From Phycisphaerae bacterium (GTDB lineage Bacteria > Planctomycetota > Phycisphaerae > UBA1845): a stretch of 64,000 nt of DNA. Every line of letters starts with the position of its first letter. Position 1 is the stretch's first letter. The stretch lies in assembly GCA_024102815.1 (NCBI GenBank), contig JAGFJJ010000078.1, positions 62,001 through 126,000 on the forward strand, in the 5' to 3' direction. Positions 33,627 to 42,694 of the stretch are shown here, piece by piece. The position numbers were made by a program, and so were the translations under genes. The notes beneath the pieces are model-generated. The model did not search any database, was not told where the DNA came from, and saw only the letters and a program-made list of their open reading frames with translations.

Positions 33627-33980
33627 ATGGCGCCCGAGGAGACCGACCAATCCATGAAGACCGCCGGGCACAGCTCGGGTGCGGAGGGTGCACCTTCGCC
33701 GTCGGATTCATCGGCGAATTCTGCGCCGGCTTCGGTTTCCGGTGAGGCGATGTCGCGCTGGGGGGAAGCGCGGCGGGAGATTGTCGCCACGGGCGTCAAG
33801 TTGGCGTTCGTGACCCCGCTGATCACGACCTTTCTGGCGCGGGACGCGCAAGCGGCGGGGAGCAACCACAGTTGCTATCCGGCGGGAACGGAATGCGGCG
33901 GAGGGACGGCCGAGCCTTGTTGTCCGGGCACGACTTGCAACCCGGATGGTACGTCGAGCACCGGATCCCGATGTTCGTAG
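33627..33980 (+). CDS. Knottin-like precursor peptide 2 (candidate HPr-rel-A substrate)
   Basis: A 117-residue paralogue of the preceding gene. The segments RREIVATGVKLAFVTPLI and ARDAQAAGSNHSCYPAG are nearly identical between the two, while the N-terminal half and the last 15 residues differ. The tail again has six cysteines (C-x5-C-x7-CC-x4-C-x11-C). ATG 33627 has GGAGGT about 8 bases upstream. Conservation concentrated at the leader-like segment and cysteine frame, with divergence elsewhere, fits a modified peptide family. It lies 60 bases before the PqqD-like gene. Confidence 0.75.
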   Translation: MAPEETDQSMKTAGHSSGAEGAPSPSDSSANSAPASVSGEAMSRWGEARREIVATGVKLAFVTPLITTFLARDAQAAGSNHSCYPAGTECGGGTAEPCCPGTTCNPDGTSSTGSRCS

Positions 33981-34040
33981 TCGGCTCCGGGGCAATGGAT
34001 GAGCGAAAGCAGGACGCAGCAGGGAAAGTGAATCAGGGTA

Positions 34041-34394
34041 ATGAAACGAGCGGGCGTTGAATGGGATGACACGCGCGTTCACGGAGGAAGCGTTGATGGT
34101 CAAGGAGGAGTTTGGCGCAGGCCGTGCACTCGAGCCGACCTGGTGGTCCACGAGCTTGACGGGGAAGCGTTGGTATATGACCCGCGCACGGCGGACACGC
34201 ACCGGCTGAACTCGACGGCGTTCCAGGTCTTTCGATTATTGGACGGGACGCGTTCGACGACGGACGTTGCGCGGGTTCTGACCACGCTGTATGACGTGGC
34301 GTACCGCGATGCGCTGGAGCATACGCGGCGCGTGCTCACGGAAATGGAGCGTCTGGCGCTTCTGGATGGTGCTCCATCGAAGCAGATGGCATGA
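34041..34394 (+). CDS. PqqD-like protein of the HPr-rel-A type (RRE domain)
   Basis: A 117-residue protein; residues about 28-112 match the PqqD/RRE fold: DLVVHELDGEALVYDPRT, HRLNSTAFQVFRLLDG and LTEMERLALLDG. RRE domains hold the leader of a precursor peptide for modifying enzymes. This variant is the one found beside HprK-related kinase A (HPr-rel-A system, established family knowledge). The first ~25 residues do not match the family, so the start may be later than ATG 34041. The stop overlaps the kinase start (ATGA). Confidence 0.8.
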   Translation: MKRAGVEWDDTRVHGGSVDGQGGVWRRPCTRADLVVHELDGEALVYDPRTADTHRLNSTAFQVFRLLDGTRSTTDVARVLTTLYDVAYRDALEHTRRVLTEMERLALLDGAPSKQMA

Positions 34395-35296
34395 CACACC
34401 TGCGAGATCATTCCCGGGGCACGCGGCAATTCCAGGTGGGCGTTGTACCCATTTCGGTGAGCAGCGATCAGAGCACAGTGCTTGCCGATTACGCGGCGCT
34501 TTATGCGCCGTTTCGCGTTGAACGCGTGGGCGAGGCGCCGATTCGGGTGCGTGTGGATTACGCTCGGCGGGGGCTGCTGCACCGCGCTCGCTACGTGGTG
34601 ACGGTCAATGAGCGTCGGCAGTTCGAGCCGGCGCGACTGGCGGAAGTGATTCCCTATCTGGATTGGGCAATCAACTGGGAGGTGCCACGGGCGTTTCCGA
34701 ATTGCCTGCATCTGCACGCGGCGTCGATGGCGTGGGATGGAGCGGGACTGATCCTTCCGGCACTCTCGGGCAGCGGGAAATCGACGCTGGCGGCCGGTTT
34801 GCTGAAACGCGGCTGGCAGTACTTATCCGACGAGTTCGCCATCATCGATGCCGAGACGCAGGCACTGCAACCGTATCCGCGGGCGATCTGCATCAAGAAG
34901 CCTTCCATCCCGGCCGTTGAGCAACTCGGGCTGCCGATCTTCGAGCGACGGTACTACCTCAAGGGGGCCAAGGGATACGTGGGTTACATCCGCCCCGGAG
35001 ACGTGCGTGGAGGTGCCGTCGGCGGTTCCTGCCCGGTGCGGTACATCGTCTTTCCGCGCTACGTGGAGGGGGCGGAACCGACGCTGGTACCGATCGGCCG
35101 GGCGGAGGCGGCATTCGCCCTGCACGAGGTGTGCTTCAACCTGTTGACCTGCCGCACACTGGCGCTGGACGTAATTGCCGGGCTGGTACGCGGTGCATTC
35201 TGCTATCGGCTGATCGCCGGTGATCTGGGCCGAACGTGCGATGTCCTGCGGCGGCTCGTGGAAACCGATGCGGCGGCCCATGCCGTGAGCGCTTGA
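34391..35296 (+). CDS. HprK-related kinase A
   Basis: A 301-residue relative of HPr kinase/phosphorylase. The P-loop is LSGSGKSTLAAGLL near residue 125, followed by YLSDEFAIID, which supplies the metal- and phosphate-handling acidic residues. It lacks the HprK N-terminal domain and there is no HPr gene here. HprK homologues in lasso-peptide clusters phosphorylate the peptide (established); by analogy this enzyme may phosphorylate the two precursor peptides upstream or a sugar carrier. Translation is coupled to the PqqD-like gene. Confidence 0.85.
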   Translation: MTHLRDHSRGTRQFQVGVVPISVSSDQSTVLADYAALYAPFRVERVGEAPIRVRVDYARRGLLHRARYVVTVNERRQFEPARLAEVIPYLDWAINWEVPRAFPNCLHLHAASMAWDGAGLILPALSGSGKSTLAAGLLKRGWQYLSDEFAIIDAETQALQPYPRAICIKKPSIPAVEQLGLPIFERRYYLKGAKGYVGYIRPGDVRGGAVGGSCPVRYIVFPRYVEGAEPTLVPIGRAEAAFALHEVCFNLLTCRTLALDVIAGLVRGAFCYRLIAGDLGRTCDVLRRLVETDAAAHAVSA

Positions 35297-35297
35297 A

Positions 35298-36515
35298 ATG
35301 TGGAACGGGAAACAAGCTACAGGACTTCGATCGACGCTTGCGGCCGTGATTCGCGGTGAGCAGATCGCGGCGCGGGCATGCGAGGACTCCGGCTGCGACG
35401 TGTCGGAACTGGTGCAACATGCCATTCGCGAGGGTTGTGCGGGGCTCTTGCTGCGAGCGGTCGAGGCAGGAGGCGAGGAATTCGACAAGGCGGCAATGCG
35501 ATCGTTGCGGCGCGCGGCGTCGCTGGACGGAGCCAATGCCCTGCGCGTCCTGCATGCGAGCCAGCGTGTGATTGCGGTGTTGAACGGCGCGGGCGTGCCG
35601 GCGCTGGTTCTCAAGGGCGTTTCCCTGCATGCGATGGTGTATGACCGGCCTGACCTTCGCCCCGTGAGCGATCTTGATCTGCTGGTTCGCCCGGAGAAGG
35701 CGGAGCGAGCGGCGGCGACCCTGGTGGCGCTGGGGTGCCATCGCGGAATGGATCTGATCCATCCGGAGTTCTTCCCGCGCTATTACTACGAGGCGGAGTT
35801 TCTTTCGCCACCGCCGGAGAATCTGCGTATCGATCTGCACGTGCGTCCTTTCCGTCCGCCACGGTATGCCAGGTTGATGCCCGACGATGCGATGTGGAAG
35901 GGCGCGGATTCTGTCGGCAGGGGAGACGGACGAATGCTGGCGCCCTCGCCGGAGCGAATGCTGATTCACCTGGCGGCGCACGCGGCGTTTCACGGATGTT
36001 CCCGGCTGATCTGGTTGTACGATCTGAAGGCGTTCCTGGCGGTCCACGGCGACCGGATGGATTGGGAGCTTTTCCTGCGGCTGGCGGGCGAATGGAAGCT
36101 GGCCGGCGCGGTTCGATCGGGCATTGATGAGGCTGAGTCGCTGTTTGGCGGGCTGGTTCCGGCGCGGGTGCGTGCGGCGCTGAACGAGGTGAGCGTCTCG
36201 TGGGCGGACCGGCTCGTTCTGCGAAGCGCCCCATGCGAGGCGGGTTCGCCTCTGCGGTCCGTGCTTGTTCACCTTCTGACCACGCCGGGAACGCGATGGA
36301 AGCTGGGGTACGCCCTCGTCCACGTCGTGCCGTCGCGAGAACATCTGCGTGAAGCCTACAGTGGGCGGCACTTCGGGTGGACGTTCGTGGCACAGCTTCT
36401 TCGGCTTATGCGCCACCTGCGGCGTCTGGTTCAATCGCTGGCCACGCTGCCGCGCCGATGGGCGGTTCCAGCTCTCGCGAAGCAAGGCGGCGGCGTCCGG
36501 CAGGCAGACCGATAA
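35298..36515 (+). CDS. Nucleotidyltransferase-fold protein (NTP_transf_5 type)
   Basis: A 405-residue protein with the nucleotidyltransferase signature LVLKGVSLHAMVYDRPDLRP, then VSDLDLLVRP, where the DxD pair would bind metal. A later ERMLIHLAAHAAFHG, then RLIWLYDLKAFL is typical of this family. Such genes accompany HprK-related kinases in peptide and exopolysaccharide loci. It could add a nucleotide or chain of phosphates to the kinase product, as reported for lasso-peptide systems; this is inference. It starts 1 base after the kinase stop. Confidence 0.82.
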   Translation: MWNGKQATGLRSTLAAVIRGEQIAARACEDSGCDVSELVQHAIREGCAGLLLRAVEAGGEEFDKAAMRSLRRAASLDGANALRVLHASQRVIAVLNGAGVPALVLKGVSLHAMVYDRPDLRPVSDLDLLVRPEKAERAAATLVALGCHRGMDLIHPEFFPRYYYEAEFLSPPPENLRIDLHVRPFRPPRYARLMPDDAMWKGADSVGRGDGRMLAPSPERMLIHLAAHAAFHGCSRLIWLYDLKAFLAVHGDRMDWELFLRLAGEWKLAGAVRSGIDEAESLFGGLVPARVRAALNEVSVSWADRLVLRSAPCEAGSPLRSVLVHLLTTPGTRWKLGYALVHVVPSREHLREAYSGRHFGWTFVAQLLRLMRHLRRLVQSLATLPRRWAVPALAKQGGGVRQADR

Positions 36516-36615
36516 CGTACTGGATTGCGCCTTCGAGAATGCCGATAGGCCCAGCGCGGCTGCACTGATTTCGCCGATGGCGTATCGGGCAAGGCGAGCC
36601 GCTGGAAGACTCGGC

Positions 36616-37644
36616 ATGAACGTTACCGTTCTCATCACGGTTCGCAACGATCCCCAGGGCATCGCGACGACACTCAGTTCGCTGGCGGAGCAGACACGGC
36701 GTCCGGATGAGATCATCGTCGTCGATGGAGGATCGACGGACGAGACGCTGCGTGTTCTTCGGCAGTATGAGGCGTCGCTCACGCAGTTGCGCGTGATCCA
36801 CGCTCCGGGGGCGAATATCGCACGGGGACGCAACGTTGGGGCGGCGGCGGCGCGGGGAGAGATTATCGCGACGACGGACGCGGGCTGCCGGGCCGCTCCA
36901 AACTGGCTCGCCAAGCTGACCGAGCCGTTGGAGCGCGGTGACGACGTGGAGTTCGTGGCGGGGTTCTATCGTATCGACCCGCGCGGGCTGCTCGAGGCCG
37001 TCGCGGGTCTGGCCACGATGCGCGGGCAGTTGGAATCCGTCGATCCCGCAACGTTCAACCCCTCGGCGCGATCGCTTGCCCTGCGGAAGTCGCTCTGGAT
37101 TCGCAGCGGAGGATGGCCGGAGTGGATCCGCTTCTCCGAAGATACGCTGTTCGATCACAAGGTGCGGAGCCTGGGCGTCAGGTGGCACTTCGCCGCGGAC
37201 GCGATCGTCCACTGGCGGCCGCGGACAGGCTTGTTTTCGATCGCTCGACAATTCTATCGCTACGGCACGGGGCGGGGACATACGCAAATCGACGCACCGG
37301 CGTTTCGATACAACCTGCGTAATGCAGGCGCGATACTCGTGGCAGCGATGCTCGGTGTCGTTTCGCCGTGGCTTTTCCTCGTGGCGGTTCTGCTGGTTGC
37401 GTACTTCTATGGATGGTGTCAGCACGGGCGTGCGATGAGCATCGCACGAAAACTCGAGCGTCGAGCGGCATATCCGCTGTGCCTGCTGACGATGGCGGTT
37501 GTACTCGCTGCCAACACGGCCGGGTACGTTGTGGGTTCGTGGCAGCGCTGGCGCGATCGGGCCGCGTACAAGTTGAGGGCGGAGACGTACCTGACGCCGA
37601 CCGGGCTGAGACCGGCCGGCTCGAAGCCCGTTTCAAGCGCCTAA
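36616..37644 (+). CDS. Family 2 glycosyltransferase
   Basis: A 342-residue inverting glycosyltransferase. The nucleotide-binding strand VTVLITVRNDPQGIATTL and VDGGSTDETL are clear, followed by ARGRNVGAAAARGEIIATTDAG with the metal-binding acidic motif. The C-terminal part has hydrophobic segments (ILVAAMLGVVSPWLFLVAVL and LLTMAVVLAANTAGYVVG), so it is membrane associated. ATG 36616 begins exactly at the GT-A fold; longer in-frame starts overlap the previous gene region. It probably extends a surface polysaccharide or decorates the product of the neighbouring system. Confidence 0.88.
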   Translation: MNVTVLITVRNDPQGIATTLSSLAEQTRRPDEIIVVDGGSTDETLRVLRQYEASLTQLRVIHAPGANIARGRNVGAAAARGEIIATTDAGCRAAPNWLAKLTEPLERGDDVEFVAGFYRIDPRGLLEAVAGLATMRGQLESVDPATFNPSARSLALRKSLWIRSGGWPEWIRFSEDTLFDHKVRSLGVRWHFAADAIVHWRPRTGLFSIARQFYRYGTGRGHTQIDAPAFRYNLRNAGAILVAAMLGVVSPWLFLVAVLLVAYFYGWCQHGRAMSIARKLERRAAYPLCLLTMAVVLAANTAGYVVGSWQRWRDRAAYKLRAETYLTPTGLRPAGSKPVSSA

Positions 37645-37669
37645 CCGCGCTTGGGCAAAGTCGAACACC

Positions 37670-39100
37670 ATGTCCGATTGCCACCGATGGCTGTGCATTG
37701 CCTATGCGTTTCCGCCGATCAATCGCAGCGGGACGCACCGTACGTTGGCCTTCGCGCGGCACCTGGCGGAATGGAACTGGCCGGCGACGGTGATCACCGC
37801 GGACGCACATGGCGAGCCGACAGATTCAGATTTGCTGGACCGCGTGCCGCCGCAGATCGTGGCGCACCGTGTTCGCTGCGAAGATCGAATTCTGCGCTGG
37901 AAAGCACGGCTGGGGTGTGCGGAGCCGTCCGTCATCACAAGTGGCGACGGGCAAGCAGCAAACGGGACGGCGTTTGAGACTGGTGGCGGCAGCCCCGCAA
38001 GCCTGAACGGGTCGAGGATTCGGCACATATTCCGAAGGCCGATTGATTTCGTCACGCGGGCGATGCTCGTTCCCGACGACAAAGCGGGTTGGATTCGACC
38101 CGCGGTGCGAGCCGGGATCGATGCGGTGCGCCATGAGCCACCTGTGCTCATTTACTCGACATCACCCTGTGCAAGTGCCCATCTCGTGGCGCTTGCTCTG
38201 CATCGTCGAACGGGCCTGCCGTGGGTAGCGGACTTTCGCGATCCATGGCGCGACAACCCCTTCCGAGACATGGGTTTCTCGCTGTTGGAGTGGTGGGATT
38301 CGCGCCTGGAGCGCCGCGTGCTTCGCGCCGCGACGCAGGTAATCTGCAATACGCCGACGGCGCGCCAGCGGTTGGTTCGACGGTTTCCGTCTTTGGTCGA
38401 TCGCACGACGACGATCCTCAACGGATTTGATGCGGAAATGGCAATCGGGATCGAACCCGTTCGCATCGGCTCGGAGGAGGAGGTCGTTCTTACACACTGC
38501 GGGCAATTCTACGGGTCGCGGAGCCCGGCCGTGTGGTTCGAGGCTCTTCGCCGCGCCGCGCCAGCTTGTGCGGAAGGACGGCGGTTGCGGCTCCAGTTCA
38601 TTGGCGAACGCGCGTATCAGGGAAAGGACTTGCAGGCGATGGCGTCGGCGGCCGGCGTATCGGATCAGGTGACTGTCGTCGGTTGTGTCTCTCATGCCGA
38701 GTCGATGGCGCGCGCCTCGGGCAGCGACGCGGTGGCGCTGGCGGGTTCGAGCGGGGAGGGAGCGGCGCTGCAAGTACCGAACAAGTTGTTTGAGTATCTT
38801 GCGCTGCGCCGGCCGATATTGGCGACGCTGTGCGAAGATCATCCGGGCCGAGACATTCTCCGCGAGGCGCGAGTGCCGTCGCTGGTGTGCCGCCCGGATG
38901 ACACCGACGCCCTGGCCGCGGCGATGATTCGCCTGGCGCGACGGCTGCCGTTCCCGGTTCCGAACGACTGGGGCGGTGTGGAGAAATTCACGCGGGAGCA
39001 CCGCGCGGAGGAATTGCTGCGGATTTTCCAGCGTGCGACGGAGAGGGCGAATCCCGAAAGGGAAGGGGCGGGCAAGCGCGTCGCGTATTCCACCGCTTGA
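37670..39100 (+). CDS. Family 4-like glycosyltransferase
   Basis: A 476-residue GT-B fold enzyme. The N-terminus (WLCIAYAFPPINRSGTHRT) has the usual acceptor-side pattern, the middle contains GLPWVADFRDPWRDNP, and the C-terminal donor domain has PNKLFEYLALRRPILA with the conserved glutamate. It would act in the cytoplasm on a lipid-linked sugar chain. The stop overlaps the next frame, and it lies 25 bases after the GT2 gene. Confidence 0.85.
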   Translation: MSDCHRWLCIAYAFPPINRSGTHRTLAFARHLAEWNWPATVITADAHGEPTDSDLLDRVPPQIVAHRVRCEDRILRWKARLGCAEPSVITSGDGQAANGTAFETGGGSPASLNGSRIRHIFRRPIDFVTRAMLVPDDKAGWIRPAVRAGIDAVRHEPPVLIYSTSPCASAHLVALALHRRTGLPWVADFRDPWRDNPFRDMGFSLLEWWDSRLERRVLRAATQVICNTPTARQRLVRRFPSLVDRTTTILNGFDAEMAIGIEPVRIGSEEEVVLTHCGQFYGSRSPAVWFEALRRAAPACAEGRRLRLQFIGERAYQGKDLQAMASAAGVSDQVTVVGCVSHAESMARASGSDAVALAGSSGEGAALQVPNKLFEYLALRRPILATLCEDHPGRDILREARVPSLVCRPDDTDALAAAMIRLARRLPFPVPNDWGGVEKFTREHRAEELLRIFQRATERANPEREGAGKRVAYSTA

Positions 39101-41142
39101 ATGGATCGCCGGGCACGCGAAAGGGCGAACGAGTGGGATCGACAGACACGGAAGTCCGCATCAACGCCGCCGAGACTTCAAGCGTTCCGCCGCAAGCGCT
39201 CGACGCGGGGAGTGGCGAAACGACGACCGCTGAAGGCTCCTCACGCGCCGGTGATCCGGGTCTGGAGTTACGCCGGCGCATCTCCGCTGAAATGCAAGCC
39301 GAGCGCGTCGATTTCCCACGCCCCAATTCCAGAACTCTGCCTGCTTGGCCCGTCGCGCTGGCGGCGGGAGCGCTGATCGCGATGGGCGTTGTGATGCGAT
39401 GCTCGCTGGCTGCGGGTCTTACGTGGCAAATTGACGAGCTGCCACTCATTCAGCGGTTGACCGGGTTGGCGGGCAAGGTCGGCAACGAAGCGGAAGCGGC
39501 GGCGTTCGTACCCTCGCTGTACACGCTACGACATGGGGCGGTGCGGAGCATGCGCGCGCCGCGACATCCCCTCAGTCCGCATCCCACGTCGGCCTTCTGG
39601 TCCAATATCACGATGCATCTGTTCGGCGTTACGCCATTGGCCGCGCGACTGATGCCGCTGGTGTTCTCACTCGCGACCGCGGCGATTGCGGCCTGGCTGG
39701 TCCTGCTGGCACGGGGAGGACGCGTCGCGGCCTGGCTGGCAGCCGGAGTCACCGCGTTGTCGCCATTGCTTACGATCTATGGTGCGCAGGTGCGGGGCTA
39801 CGCGGAGACGGCGGCGCTGGCGGGACTTCTGCTTGTCAGCCTGGAACACTACCGTCACCGGCCGGCATCGATCGCGCGGGGTCTATGTGTATTCATTGTC
39901 GGACTGGGCGCAGCCGTCAGCGTCTATACGACGTGGATGTATTGGGTACTGCCGGTGCTCCTTGTTGCCGTTATGGTCCTTCCGCGTGCGGCGGCAAGCC
40001 CGGAGGATCGCCGGAGACTCCGCCGAGGAGCAATCTCCATTGCCGCGGCATTGGTCGCAGTCATGGCCATCTACACGTACCAGCGCCGGACGACGTGGGC
40101 GTTGCAGATGACGGTCGGCGCGCGGGATATCCAGGATGCCGAGCGGGTCTTCGCATTCCTGATTCAGACTGCAGCCGGCTTGTTTGCATGGTCCGGCGCC
40201 ATCCTGCTCGCGGCGGGTATCGGCGCGTTCGTCCTCTATCGTCGGCAGGAACGTTGGTGGCTCGCGGCGATCGGGCTCGGCCTCCTGGTTCCTTTCGCGT
40301 TTGGAGTGCTATCGGGGAATGTCGGATTCGTGCGCACATTCATGTACCTGCCGGTGCCAATCGCAGCGCTGGCGGGGATGGGATTTGAATGGGCACTTCG
40401 CGCGCTGGCCCTTCGCGTTCGACCCCTTGTGATCTCGGTCTCGGCGGCGCTGGTCCTGGCTACATCCGCGCTCGCCGCGCACTCCACCATCGAGAGACGT
40501 GCCAGGCAACTGATTGAGCCGGACTGGGGCGCCATGCTGGCGGAGATCGACGCACAGCCGCCTGGGGCCGGGCCGCGCTGGGTGTGTCCGTCGGTGACTT
40601 ATCATTGGGTGCTCACCTGGTATCGAACGCCGTCCGCCTTCTCCGCTGTGCTGGAGCTTGACCCTGGTGAGACCGCGGAAATCGTGCTGGGCTCTCGCGT
40701 TCGAGCTGACGGTCGCGAAACGGTCTACCGCGAAGATCATGCGCGGGATTGCGTTGCAGAAGCGCCGCTTCCTCGAATGCTGAACGGTGTCCCGCCCTGG
40801 CGAACGATCGCCGGGATTGCCGTGCGGCGCTTCCAGGGACGGCGGGTTCTGCAAGCGGAGATTGGCGCTGCGGGGGGAGATGGGCCGGTCTGGGTCCTGG
40901 TTCCGGCGGAGTGCACTCCGAGCGCGGCCGAATGGGCGGACTACGTGCGCGAAGCCTGGAATGCGAAGCGGGAGCTGATGACATTCAAGCCGGTGATCAG
41001 TTCGCGTGGCGTACTTCGCTCCTTGCTCGTTCCCGCGATGGAAGTCCATCGTCTTGATGAAAGGCTGAAGGGATGGGGTTCGGAATGTGCCGAACAGGCA
41101 AGATGGTTCGAGCTGGAGCCGCTGGCGTTGGAAGGGAAATAG
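39097..41142 (+). CDS. Membrane glycosyltransferase, GT39/ArnT-like
   Basis: A 681-residue protein with about ten membrane helices after an extended hydrophilic N-terminus. LTWQIDELPLIQRL carries the acidic residue expected in the first periplasmic loop of GT39/ArnT-type lipid-linked sugar transferases, and PTSAFWSNITMHLFG follows. The C-terminal quarter is soluble. TTG 39097 overlaps the previous stop; GTG 39133, with AAGGGC before it, is an alternative start. It likely transfers a sugar from a polyprenyl carrier outside the inner membrane. This is the last gene of the cluster in this direction. Confidence 0.75.
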   Translation: MNGSPGTRKGERVGSTDTEVRINAAETSSVPPQALDAGSGETTTAEGSSRAGDPGLELRRRISAEMQAERVDFPRPNSRTLPAWPVALAAGALIAMGVVMRCSLAAGLTWQIDELPLIQRLTGLAGKVGNEAEAAAFVPSLYTLRHGAVRSMRAPRHPLSPHPTSAFWSNITMHLFGVTPLAARLMPLVFSLATAAIAAWLVLLARGGRVAAWLAAGVTALSPLLTIYGAQVRGYAETAALAGLLLVSLEHYRHRPASIARGLCVFIVGLGAAVSVYTTWMYWVLPVLLVAVMVLPRAAASPEDRRRLRRGAISIAAALVAVMAIYTYQRRTTWALQMTVGARDIQDAERVFAFLIQTAAGLFAWSGAILLAAGIGAFVLYRRQERWWLAAIGLGLLVPFAFGVLSGNVGFVRTFMYLPVPIAALAGMGFEWALRALALRVRPLVISVSAALVLATSALAAHSTIERRARQLIEPDWGAMLAEIDAQPPGAGPRWVCPSVTYHWVLTWYRTPSAFSAVLELDPGETAEIVLGSRVRADGRETVYREDHARDCVAEAPLPRMLNGVPPWRTIAGIAVRRFQGRRVLQAEIGAAGGDGPVWVLVPAECTPSAAEWADYVREAWNAKRELMTFKPVISSRGVLRSLLVPAMEVHRLDERLKGWGSECAEQARWFELEPLALEGK

Positions 41143-41344
41143 CCTTCACTTCATACCACACAGTAGAGAATGGGTGCATCGACGGGCATCCGGCGTTGCG
41201 GGGTGGTCAATTCTCCGCTGGTCGGCGCGGTGCAACGTCGTTAGAATGCAGTCTCGCTGCCGGGGGCGAGGGTCGGACGCCGGGGTAGGCAGAACGTCCG
41301 TCCGAGGCAAATCGTCCTTTCGTCGTTCATCGGAGGAGAAAGTC

Positions 41345-42694
41345 ATGAAAGCTGTCGAGATCCGCGCGTTGCTGATGTCGTTGATCTTCCTGGGGGCATG
41401 TGGGCCGGTGTCGCGCGGCGCCACGCCGCTGACGACCGAGCAGGTGGCCTTCGGTCTGACGAGTCCGGTATATGTGACCCATGCGCCGGGGGACTTCGAC
41501 CGCGTATTCATCGTGGAGCAGAGCGGGCGGATTCGCATTCTGGACATTTCCCAGGATCCGCCGGTGCTGCAGGTTGCACCGTTCCTGGATATCAGTTCGC
41601 GGGTGAGCTTCAGCGGCGAGCGCGGCTTGCTGGGGCTTGCCTTCCACCCCGACTACGCCAGCAACGGCTATTTCTACGTGAACTACACGCGCTCGGCGGC
41701 AACCGTGGGTGATACGGTTATCGCCCGATTCGAGACCCCGGTAGCGACGCCGAATCAGGCGGATGCGGGGAGTGAGTCGATCCTGCTGGTTATCAGTCAG
41801 CCACAGTCCAACCATAACGGCGGTTGGCTGGCGTTCGGCCCCAACGACGGTTACCTGTACATCGCCACCGGTGACGGCGGTGGTGCGGGGGATGACGACG
41901 CCGGACACACGGCATTGATCGGCAATTCCCAGGATATTACCGACAACCTTCTCGGCAAGCTGTTGCGCATCGACGTGGACGGCGGCGTACCCTACGGTAT
42001 TCCGCCGGATAATCCCTTCGTGGGCATTACCGGGGATGACGAGATCTGGGCCTACGGCCTGCGAAATCCCTGGCGGAACGCGTTCGATCCCATTACCGGT
42101 GATCTGTACATCGCCGATGTGGGTCAAAGCAACTGGGAAGAGATCGATTTCGATGCGAGTGCGCTCACCGGCGGACTCAACTACGGCTGGCGATGTCGTG
42201 AAGGCATGCACGTTTATGATCCGACCGATCCCGGTGGAAACTGCGCTGTCTCCGTCTTCCGTGAGCCGATCTACGAATATTCGCACGGGGGTAGTCCGTT
42301 CCGATGCTCCATCACAGGAGGGGAGGTCTACCGGGGTTGTGCTGTGACCGATCTCTGGGGCACGTATTTCTTTGCGGACTATTGCAGCAACCAGATCTGG
42401 AGCTTCCGCAACGGTCCGGCGGTGGCGGACTTCATGGAGCGCACGGCAGAGCTCGCTCCGGCCAGCGGCAGCATCACGAGCATTGTCTCTTTCGGCCGGG
42501 ATGCCTTTGGCGAGATTTACATCTGCGAGCAGGGCGGCGAGGTGTACAAGATCGTGCCGGACGGTGTGCCCAGCCAATGCGGGTTGCCGGTGCCGGCCGC
42601 CACGGAGTGGGGCGTGGCCGCACTGACGTTGGTGCTGCTCAGCGCGGGGACGCTGGTGATTCGGCGGCAGGGTGGTCGCTTGCGGGCTTCGTGA
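41345..42694 (+). CDS. PQQ-dependent sugar dehydrogenase family protein with IPTL-CTERM-like tail
   Basis: A 449-residue exported protein. A signal peptide (LLMSLIFLGACG) precedes a six-bladed propeller of the glucose/sorbosone dehydrogenase family: RGLLGLAFHPDYASNGYFYV, SQPQSNHNGGWLAFGP, GDGGGAGDD, and IWAYGLRNPWRNAFDP. The C-terminus PVPAATEWGVAALTLVLLSAG plus RR is an IPTL-CTERM-like sorting signal that would hold the protein at the cell surface until processed. AGGAGAAAG precedes ATG 41345. The last 56 bases overlap the convergent gene. The true substrate is unknown. Confidence 0.88.
   Translation: MKAVEIRALLMSLIFLGACGPVSRGATPLTTEQVAFGLTSPVYVTHAPGDFDRVFIVEQSGRIRILDISQDPPVLQVAPFLDISSRVSFSGERGLLGLAFHPDYASNGYFYVNYTRSAATVGDTVIARFETPVATPNQADAGSESILLVISQPQSNHNGGWLAFGPNDGYLYIATGDGGGAGDDDAGHTALIGNSQDITDNLLGKLLRIDVDGGVPYGIPPDNPFVGITGDDEIWAYGLRNPWRNAFDPITGDLYIADVGQSNWEEIDFDASALTGGLNYGWRCREGMHVYDPTDPGGNCAVSVFREPIYEYSHGGSPFRCSITGGEVYRGCAVTDLWGTYFFADYCSNQIWSFRNGPAVADFMERTAELAPASGSITSIVSFGRDAFGEIYICEQGGEVYKIVPDGVPSQCGLPVPAATEWGVAALTLVLLSAGTLVIRRQGGRLRAS

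Noticed and set aside
35136..36914. Open frame of 592 codons on the minus strand
   Set aside because: It lies fully antisense to the nucleotidyltransferase gene and the start of the glycosyltransferase gene, which have clear motifs. High third-position GC often creates such long antisense frames. The translation shows no domain.
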